From NCBI GenBank assembly GCA_031290955.1, contig JAISLJ010000013.1:1-21097 (forward strand): 21,097 bases of DNA, read 5' to 3'. Source of the DNA: Zoogloeaceae bacterium (GTDB taxonomy: Bacteria; Pseudomonadota; Gammaproteobacteria; Burkholderiales; Rhodocyclaceae). Position numbers and translations under genes: made by a program. The notes beneath the pieces were generated by a model, which worked only from the letters and a program-made list of their open reading frames with translations, was not told the DNA's origin and searched no databases. How positions within the stretch are numbered: position 1 is the stretch's first letter; each line of letters opens with the position of its first letter. Below are positions 7,398 through 13,611 of the stretch, one piece after another.

Positions 7398-8744
7398 ATG
7401 GAAATGAAAAGAGAACACAGGGCCGAGGCCGCGAAGAATCCGGGAACTCCGGCGGCAGTGTTGCTCCTGCTGGCGCGGGATGAAGACCGGTACGTGCGTG
7501 GGCATGTCGCGGAAAACCCGGCGGCTCCGGCGGAAGCCTTGCGCGCGCTGGCGCGAGACGCAGACACAACCGTGCGGCGTAATGTCGCGGCAAATCCGGC
7601 GGCGCCAGTGGAAGCCTTGCGCGCGCTGGCGCGGGATACAGACGAGATCGTGCGCGGGGATGTCGCGGCAAATCCGGCGACGCCGGTGGAAATCCTGCAG
7701 ATTCTGACGCAGGATGCAGACGCAGATGTGCGCTGGGATGTTGCGGAAAATCCGGCGGTTTCGATGGAAATCCTGTGTGCGCTGGCGCAGGACGCAAGCG
7801 CACAGGTGCGCTCCAGTGTCGCGGCAAATCCGTCGGTTCCGGTGGAAATCTTGCATGTGCTGGCGCAAGACGAAAGCGTAGAGGTACGCTCCAGTGTCGC
7901 GGCAAATCCGGCGGCTTCGATGGAAATCCTGTATGCGCTGGCGCAGGATGCAAGCGCAGAAGTGCGCTCCAGTGTCGCGGCAAACCAGACGGAGGAAACC
8001 TTGCTTGCACTCATACAGCATGGAAGTACAAAGGTGTATGCACTGGGACAGAATAGAAATACAGCGGTGTATTGTACAGCACTGGGAAGTCCGGCGGCTC
8101 CGGTGAAATTCTTGCGCATGTGGGCGGAGCCATACACAGAGGTAGCCGTGCGTCGTGTTATCGCGGCAAATCCGCTGACTCCGGCAGACGCCTTGCACGT
8201 GCTGGCGTGGGATGGAGATAGCGCCGTGCGTTGCGCTGTCGCGGCAAATCCGTCGGTTCCGGTAGAAATCTTGCATGCGCTGGCGCGGGACCGAGAAGTA
8301 ACCGTGTGTTGCGCTGTCGTGCGAAATCCGGCAGTTCCGATGGAAGTCCTGCGTGGTTTGGTGAGGTGGGGAAGCGAGGAAGTGTGCTGTGAAATTGCGA
8401 AAACCCCAACCTCCCCGGAGGAAATTCTGAATTTTCTGGCGTGGAGTAGCGAGGTAAAGATCGGGTGTCTTGTTGCGGAAAATCCGGTAACTCCGCTGAA
8501 AATCTTGCGTGAGCTGGCGCTGGATGATACAGAGGTGAGCGTGCGCAGGAGTGTCGCGACAAATCCGAACACTCCTGTAGAGGTGCTCCTGCTACTGGCA
8601 AAAGATAAATCCGCAGAGGTCCGCAGCCAAGTGGCAAAGCACCTTGCCACCCCGCATGATGTGCTGGCTGTGCTGGCAGAAGACCTGGACCCCAATGTAC
8701 GAAAAACCGCCCTGCGCCGCCTCGGCAAAAAAGAAACCCCGTGA
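7398..8744 (+). CDS. Leucine-rich repeat variant (LRV) repeat protein
   Basis: 448 residues made almost entirely of about 15-16 copies of a 24-residue alpha-helical repeat of the form VAANPxxPxEILxxLAxDxxxxVR, the LRV signature known from Azotobacter vinelandii. Repeats 2-7 and the last three are well kept; those around residues 200-240 and 320-370 are degenerate. The Azotobacter protein has an N-terminal Cys-rich 4Fe-4S domain. Here the start MEMKREHR leads straight into repeats without cysteines, so no iron-sulphur cluster is expected there. The role is unknown; solenoids of this type usually bind other proteins. The ATG at 7398 is chosen for its AGGAAGGGAG ribosome-binding site; the frame is open upstream to 7188, through repeat DNA. 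Its stop overlaps the next gene's start. Confidence 0.85.
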   Translation: MEMKREHRAEAAKNPGTPAAVLLLLARDEDRYVRGHVAENPAAPAEALRALARDADTTVRRNVAANPAAPVEALRALARDTDEIVRGDVAANPATPVEILQILTQDADADVRWDVAENPAVSMEILCALAQDASAQVRSSVAANPSVPVEILHVLAQDESVEVRSSVAANPAASMEILYALAQDASAEVRSSVAANQTEETLLALIQHGSTKVYALGQNRNTAVYCTALGSPAAPVKFLRMWAEPYTEVAVRRVIAANPLTPADALHVLAWDGDSAVRCAVAANPSVPVEILHALARDREVTVCCAVVRNPAVPMEVLRGLVRWGSEEVCCEIAKTPTSPEEILNFLAWSSEVKIGCLVAENPVTPLKILRELALDDTEVSVRRSVATNPNTPVEVLLLLAKDKSAEVRSQVAKHLATPHDVLAVLAEDLDPNVRKTALRRLGKKETP

Positions 8745-9961
8745 AAGAAGACAAGATCAAGGCAGAAGAGACGTCGGCGTTTCCTGACGCCCCTCTCTCC
8801 AGCCCTCCCCCCCAAGGGAAAGGAAGCGGTGTCCTGCGTCTGTGCGCGGCGGGGATGGTTTCGTTCCTGCTGCATGTCGCCTTGCTTGTGCCTTCGCTGG
8901 ATTGGCTGTTTCCGGCTCCGGAACGTCCGCTGCCCGAGCCGTTCATCCTGAAGCTTACCCTGCGTCCCGCGCCACAGTTGCCGCCCCCCCCCCCGCCCGC
9001 GCCGCCGCCAGTTGCTCCTCCCATTGTCCCGCCTGCCGCGCCGCCGATCATTCTGCCGATCGTTCCGCCACAGGCATCGGCAACAGAAACAGCCCCGCCC
9101 GCGCAAAAAGATAGCCCGCCGCCGCCCGCCGAAGCGCCCGCGCCGCCTGCCGTGGCCGCGCCGCCCGCAGCGCCGCCGGAAGCGCCTTCCCCGGAGAAAC
9201 CGGTATCCGAGCCGCAGGTCATCGAGGCGTATGAATCCGCCTTTCCGCCGCAAGGCGAGATGGTCTATACCGTCTATCGCGGCACTCAGGGTTTCGAGAT
9301 CGGCTACGCCCGGCAGCAGTGGGAAATCCGCGATGGCCGCTACCGGTTTACCTCCCTCATGGAAACGACCGGGCTAGCCGCGCTTTTCCGTTCGGTGCGC
9401 GTGGAGACGGAAAGCGCAGGCTGGATCGACGGCGTCGGCTTTCATCCGGAAACCTACTGGAGCCGGAACAGCCGCAGCGGCGAGACGCGCGTTGCCTTCG
9501 ACTGGACGGCCTGGCAAGTCCGGGTTGGCGAGCAGCCGCCGGAACCCCTGGTCGCAAGAAGCCAGGATTTGCTGAGCCTCAATTACCAGTTCGCCTACAC
9601 GGTCTTCCCCACCGCCGCCTCCCTGCGCGCCCGCAGTACCTTCGACATCTGGGTCGCCACCGGGAAGAAATACGAACCCGTGCGCTTCGACATCCTGGGG
9701 CCGGAGGAGCTGGAATTGCCCGTGGGCGTTTTCCAGACCCTGCACCTCCAGTCCATGAGCGACACCCAGACCGAACTCTGGATCGCGCCCGACTATCTGA
9801 TGCTGCCCATCAAGATCCGTTTTACCGACAAGGACGGCGACACCTACGAACAGGTGATCCGGGAATTCACCTTCACCCTGCCGGAAGGGGAAGAAGAAGC
9901 CGAAGCGCCGGCAAGCGCGCCGGAGGCCATGCCCCAGATGCCGCGTCTGCCGTTTCCCTGA
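8741..9961 (+). CDS. DUF3108 domain protein with TM anchor and proline-rich linker
   Basis: 406 residues. A hydrophobic helix (about 31-55, GMVSFLLHVALLVPSLDWLF) is followed by a Pro/Ala-rich segment (about 75-155) like that of TonB, and then a C-terminal DUF3108 domain starting near VYTVYRGTQGFEIGYA with a conserved ELWIAPDYLMLPIKI segment. The predicted layout is an inner-membrane anchor, a periplasm-spanning linker and a periplasmic domain of unknown function. The GTG start overlaps the LRV stop (GTGA), suggesting translational coupling. An alternative ATG at 8855, just before the TM helix, is possible. C tracts of 7 (8817-8823) and 11 (8984-8994) bases make the gene prone to slippage. Presence next to an RsmB/NOP methylase is a usual betaproteobacterial arrangement. 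Confidence 0.82.
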   Translation: MKEDKIKAEETSAFPDAPLSSPPPQGKGSGVLRLCAAGMVSFLLHVALLVPSLDWLFPAPERPLPEPFILKLTLRPAPQLPPPPPPAPPPVAPPIVPPAAPPIILPIVPPQASATETAPPAQKDSPPPPAEAPAPPAVAAPPAAPPEAPSPEKPVSEPQVIEAYESAFPPQGEMVYTVYRGTQGFEIGYARQQWEIRDGRYRFTSLMETTGLAALFRSVRVETESAGWIDGVGFHPETYWSRNSRSGETRVAFDWTAWQVRVGEQPPEPLVARSQDLLSLNYQFAYTVFPTAASLRARSTFDIWVATGKKYEPVRFDILGPEELELPVGVFQTLHLQSMSDTQTELWIAPDYLMLPIKIRFTDKDGDTYEQVIREFTFTLPEGEEEAEAPASAPEAMPQMPRLPFP

Positions 9962-9994
9962 TCCTTTTCTTCGCGCTTTGCTCCGACATTTTCC

Positions 9995-11287
9995 ATGATG
10001 AAAAAACCGATATCCCGCACTCCCTCTCCCGCGCCTGCGCTCTTCCTGCATGCCGTTGCCGCACTGGAACAGGTATTGGGCCTGGAATCCCCCGCCGACC
10101 GCGCGCTCTCGCGTTACTTCCGGGAACACCACGAGGCCGGGCACGCCGACCGGGGCTGGATCGCCGAACACGTCCATGCCGTGCTGCGCCACTTGGCAAC
10201 GCTCTCCGCCCGCTGCCCGGAAAACGCAACGCCTCGGCAACTGCTCCTGGCCTTGCTGCTGCGCGAGGGCCGCAACCTGCGCGAACTCGCGCATCTCGTC
10301 CAAGGCGAGGAAGAGCGAGCTTGGCTTGCCCGCGTGAAAGGCTTTTCCGAAGCGCAGCTTTCCACCGCCACGCGCCTGGATTTGCCGGAATGGTTCTACA
10401 CGCGCCTGCTGGCGCACTTTGGCGCGGAGGAAACGCAGGCGCTTGCCTGCGCCCTGAACCAGCCCGCGCCCCTCGACCTGCGCGTCAATCCGCTCAAGAT
10501 AAAGCGCCCGGCGCTCATCGAGCGGCTCAACGCCGAAGGCATTGCGGCAACGGCGGGCCGTTTCTCGCCCCTGGCCGTCCGTCTCCGGGAAAAACCGGCG
10601 CTCGCCCATCATCCGCTCTTTCTGGATGGCTCCTTTGAAATCCAGGATGAGGGCAGCCAGCTTCTGGGCTTCCTTCTCGCGCCCCGGCGCGGGGAAATGG
10701 TGGCGGATTTCTGCGCCGGAGCGGGCGGCAAGACCCTGCTCTTGGGGGCGCTCATGCACAACACGGGCCGTATCTACGCCTTCGACGTTTCCGAAAAACG
10801 CCTGCGCAACCTGAAGCCGCGCCTTGCCCGTTCCGGGCTTTCCAACGTCCATCCCGAGCGGATCGACTCCGAACGCGACATCAGGATTCGCCGTCTGGCG
10901 GGCAAGCTGGACCGCGTGCTGGTCGACGCGCCCTGCTCGGGCCTGGGTACTCTGCGCCGCAACCCGGACCTGAAGTGGCGACGGCAGCCGGAGGATATCG
11001 CGGAACTCACGCAAAAACAGACCGCCATCCTGAATGCCGCGGCGAGCCTGCTGCGTCCCGGCGGCACGCTGGTCTATGCCACGTGCAGCCTTCTTCCCGA
11101 GGAAAACGAGGCCATCACAGCGCATTTTTGCGCCACGCATCCGGAATTCACCCTCCAGCCCATTGGCCCGACGCTGCAACAAACCTGCCCGGACCTCCCC
11201 ATTGCAGAGGCCACCCTGCAACTCCTCCCCCACCACCACGACACCGACGCCTTCTATGCCGCAAGATTCGAGAGGAAAGGCTCGTGA
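9995..11287 (+). CDS. RsmB/NOP-family class I SAM-dependent RNA (cytosine-5) methyltransferase
   Basis: Predicted to methylate a cytosine in rRNA (RsmB acts on C967 of 16S rRNA). It has 430 residues. A helical NusB-like N-terminal region (about 15-120) precedes the catalytic fold. That fold carries the RVNPLK motif (163-168), SAM-binding DFCAGAGGKT (238-247), VDAPCSG with Cys314, and YATCS with Cys364; the last two are the two cysteines of the m5C mechanism. All motifs are intact. Betaproteobacteria often have more than one RsmB-like protein, and the copy beside DUF3108 may not be the true RsmB (usually next to fmt/def), so I give no symbol. The start is ATGATG at 9995; the ribosome-binding site is weak. 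Confidence 0.88.
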   Translation: MMKKPISRTPSPAPALFLHAVAALEQVLGLESPADRALSRYFREHHEAGHADRGWIAEHVHAVLRHLATLSARCPENATPRQLLLALLLREGRNLRELAHLVQGEEERAWLARVKGFSEAQLSTATRLDLPEWFYTRLLAHFGAEETQALACALNQPAPLDLRVNPLKIKRPALIERLNAEGIAATAGRFSPLAVRLREKPALAHHPLFLDGSFEIQDEGSQLLGFLLAPRRGEMVADFCAGAGGKTLLLGALMHNTGRIYAFDVSEKRLRNLKPRLARSGLSNVHPERIDSERDIRIRRLAGKLDRVLVDAPCSGLGTLRRNPDLKWRRQPEDIAELTQKQTAILNAAASLLRPGGTLVYATCSLLPEENEAITAHFCATHPEFTLQPIGPTLQQTCPDLPIAEATLQLLPHHHDTDAFYAARFERKGS

Positions 11288-11422
11288 TCGGAAATCAGGA
11301 AAGAAGCCAGAAGAATCGTCGGCGAAAAAACATCCACCAGCTTGGGATTCTTGGTGAATACCGGATGGATTGGCTCCCCTTGATGCCCGCATGAATCAGG
11401 CATCGGCACACTGTCCCTGCGC

Positions 11423-11428
11423 TATAAT
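11423..11428 (+). promoter_or_regulatory. Consensus -10 box upstream of the AAA-ATPase-like gene
   Basis: A perfect TATAAT lies 30 bp before the ATG at 11459. No good -35 is visible at 16-18 bp. With a 171-bp gap after the methyltransferase gene, it suggests that the ATPase gene is transcribed on its own. A minimal ATGCCATGA frame (Met-Pro-stop, 11454-11462) overlaps the proposed start. Confidence 0.35.
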
Positions 11429-11458
11429 TCGGCACATGATCTGTCGAGCGAACATGCC

Positions 11459-13087
11459 ATGACGCGCAAAAAACTCCCCATCGGAATCCAGACCTTCCGT
11501 GAAGTCCGCGAGGACAATTGCTACTACGTCGACAAAACGGCCTTTGCCCTGCGCATGGTTCAGGAAGGCAAGACCTATTTCCTTTCCCGCCCGCGCCGCT
11601 TCGGGAAAAGCCTGTTCCTGGATACGCTGGCGGAATTGTTCGCGGGCAACGAGCCGCTGTTCCGGGGGCTGCATTGTCACGACAAGTGGGATTGGGGAAC
11701 GAAATATCCGGTGATTCGTATCAGTTTTGGGGCGGGGATTACCAGTGTGCGAGATGTGGGGGTATTGATTCAGCGCACCCACGAAATTCTCAAGGGTAAC
11801 GCAAAGCGCCTGGGGCTGACGCTGGAAGAAGGCAGCATTCCCGGCCAATTCTCGCAACTGATCCTGGAAGCGGAAGCCAAGTTTGGCCAGCGCGTCGTGG
11901 TGTTGGTGGACGAGTACGACAAGCCCATCCTGGATCACCTCACCCGCCCGGAACTTGCGCGCGCGATGCGTGACGAACTGCGGGATTTCTATGCGGTCAT
12001 CAAGGACATGGACGCGCACATCAAATTCGCCTTTTTGACGGGTGTTTCCCGATTCAGCAAGGTCAATATCTTTTCTGGCCTCAACAATCTGAAGGACATT
12101 ACCCTGAACGCAGCCTATTCCGACATTTGCGGCTATACCGACGCCGACGTGGATACCATATTCGCGCCAGAACTCGAAAATCTGGATCGGGAGGAAATCC
12201 GGCAGTGGTACAATGGCTACAAGTGGCGGGGCGAGGCGGTCTATAATCCTTTTGATTTGTTGCTGCTTTTTGATTGCCACGAATTCCGCCCCTTCTGGTT
12301 CGAGACCGGCACCCCGACTTTTTTGGTGGACATGCTTACGGAGCGCAAAGTCTATTTGCCCGCGCTTTTGAAGACGAAAAGCTCATCCGAACTGATTTCC
12401 GCTTTCGAGGTCGGGGATATTTCCACGGAAGCGCTGATGTTCCAGTCCGGTTACCTGACCATTGCCGGGGAAAAAATCCTGGGCGACAACATCATGTTTA
12501 CGCTGGATTACCCCAACCGTGAAGTCCGGGGCGCCTTGACAGGCAATATCCTGATGCGTTGGGTGGGCAATCCGCAAAAGGCGACGCAGAGCAGCTTCGA
12601 GCTTTACGAAGCGCTGGAGATCAATGATTTTGAGCGCATCCGGGGGATTTTCTTTTCCCTCTACGCCAGTATTCCGCATGACTGGTTTCGCAAGAACAAC
12701 ATCGAGCAGTTCGAGGGGTATTACGCCAGCGTGTTCTACGCTTCCTTCGCCGCGCTGGGGCTGGAGATCATCCCGGAAGACGTGAGCAACAAGGGCAAGC
12801 TGGACATGGCGATCAAATTCAATGGGCAGGTGTATCTCTTTGAATTCAAGGTGTTGGCAAGGAAAGTGAAAGGCTCCCCCAACACAGCGCTGAAGCAGAT
12901 CAAGGAGAAGGGATACACCGACAAATACCGCGCCTTGCGACAGCCCATCCATTTGATCGGCGTGGAGTTCAGCAAGAAGACGCGCAATGTGGCGGGGTTC
13001 GCGGTGGAAAGCGCGGACGAAGCCGATAACGCCAATCAAAAAACCGGCAACCGAAGTGTGGCAATCCACCGGCGTTTCTCTGTGTGA
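11459..13087 (+). CDS. AAA-ATPase-like / PD-(D/E)XK nuclease-family protein
   Basis: 542 residues. The N-terminal AAA-ATPase-like domain starts LPIGIQTFREVRE and YYVDKT, with the Walker A-like SRPRRFGKS (43-51) and Walker B VVVLVDEYDKPIL (147-158). The C-terminal nuclease-like domain has Asp449 (KLDMAI) and Glu462-Phe-Lys464 (FEFKV), the D-(x12)-ExK pattern of PD-(D/E)XK enzymes. Families of this kind occur in many copies per genome in some bacteria; their function is not established, though mobile or defence roles have been suggested. Both putative active sites are present. The last 20 or so residues (from about ADNANQ) are encoded by repeat DNA shared with copy A, so the natural C-terminus may have been replaced by element insertion. 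Confidence 0.86.
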   Translation: MTRKKLPIGIQTFREVREDNCYYVDKTAFALRMVQEGKTYFLSRPRRFGKSLFLDTLAELFAGNEPLFRGLHCHDKWDWGTKYPVIRISFGAGITSVRDVGVLIQRTHEILKGNAKRLGLTLEEGSIPGQFSQLILEAEAKFGQRVVVLVDEYDKPILDHLTRPELARAMRDELRDFYAVIKDMDAHIKFAFLTGVSRFSKVNIFSGLNNLKDITLNAAYSDICGYTDADVDTIFAPELENLDREEIRQWYNGYKWRGEAVYNPFDLLLLFDCHEFRPFWFETGTPTFLVDMLTERKVYLPALLKTKSSSELISAFEVGDISTEALMFQSGYLTIAGEKILGDNIMFTLDYPNREVRGALTGNILMRWVGNPQKATQSSFELYEALEINDFERIRGIFFSLYASIPHDWFRKNNIEQFEGYYASVFYASFAALGLEIIPEDVSNKGKLDMAIKFNGQVYLFEFKVLARKVKGSPNTALKQIKEKGYTDKYRALRQPIHLIGVEFSKKTRNVAGFAVESADEADNANQKTGNRSVAIHRRFSV

Positions 13088-13118
13088 TGCCCTTCCCGTC
13101 CGCGCCGCCGCCTGCCTT
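13061..13118 (+). repeat. Left flank shared by the two MITE-like elements
   Basis: GCAATCCA (13061-13068), 12 variable bases, then TGTGNGATGCCC leading into TTCCCGTCCGCGCCGCCG. This matches 6771-6828 at identical spacing. The stop codon of the ATPase gene (TGA, 13085-13087) lies inside this block. Confidence 0.65.
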
Positions 13119-13300
13119 CCCTCGCCCGCTTGGCGGGAGAGGGTGGCCCGAAGGGTCGGGTGAGGGTGTCCTTCCATGCGGAGCGCAGCGACGCTTATTT
13201 CTCCCAGGCTTTCCGCAACGTGACCGCCCAAGGAAACATATGCGGCGCTTTGCGCCGGTCGCCCCTGCCGGGCTCTCTCCCGCCAAGCGGGCGAGAGAGA
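13119..13300 (-). repeat. MITE-like element with hairpin ends, copy B (core inverted versus A)
   Basis: The left hairpin is CCCTC-g-CCCGC/GCGGG-a-GAGGG (13119-13143) and the right hairpin lies at 13273-13300. The core between them matches copy A only after reverse complementing: the CCATGCGGAGCGCAGCGACG and TATGCGGCGCTTTGCGCC blocks appear in the opposite order and strand. The left flank stays co-linear with A. From 13301 to 13386 I see nothing further. Confidence 0.65.
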
Positions 13301-13386
13301 AGCGGTGGCGTGGATCTCGGCGTTTTCCTCATCGGAGGGCATGACAAGTTCCCGCCCTGCAAGGGTCTTACTCAGCGGTCAGTAAT

Positions 13387-13557
13387 TTAGACGGTGTTAT
13401 TGCTGTTGATGGTGTTATTGCTGTTGACGATGTTGTTGCTATTGTCGGTATTGTTGCTGTCGACAGCGTTCCGGCGTCTCCAGAACGCCGTTCCAATAAG
13501 CGCCGCGATTATGGTCCCGCCCGCGATGATAATTGCCGCAACAATTTCCTTTTCCAT
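13387..13557 (-). CDS. Small single-TM protein with Asn/Ser hexapeptide repeat tail
   Basis: A 56-residue frame. A short acidic start (MEKE) is followed by a strongly hydrophobic helix (residues 5-26), an FWRRR stop-transfer motif, and a tail of four hexapeptides: DSNNTD, NSNNIV, NSNNTI and NSNNTV. Each hexapeptide is coded by an 18-bp unit. GGAGAGG sits 7 bp before the ATG, a strong ribosome-binding site. It begins 54 bp after the GGDEF-EAL gene on the same strand, so it may be the last gene of that operon. Similar tiny membrane proteins with low-complexity tails are known, but I do not recognise a family. By the positive-inside rule the RRR and repeat tail should be cytoplasmic. The opposite-strand Leu-rich frame is its shadow. 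Confidence 0.62.
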   Translation of the reverse strand: MEKEIVAAIIIAGGTIIAALIGTAFWRRRNAVDSNNTDNSNNIVNSNNTINSNNTV

Positions 13558-13611
13558 AAGTTACCTCTCCAGAATCTGTAAAACCCACCTCGCCAGGGAG
13601 CGCAACACGGC

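Noticed and set aside
8787..8830. Fourth copy of the MITE-like hairpin within the DUF3108 gene start
   Set aside because: Only a short CCCTCTCTCC-like stretch resembles it; no paired arm or core follows.
7223..9253. 676-codon minus-strand frame opposite the LRV and DUF3108 genes
   Set aside because: It is the antisense shadow of the 24-codon repeat and the proline-rich linker; composition is Arg/Ser-rich with no family resemblance.
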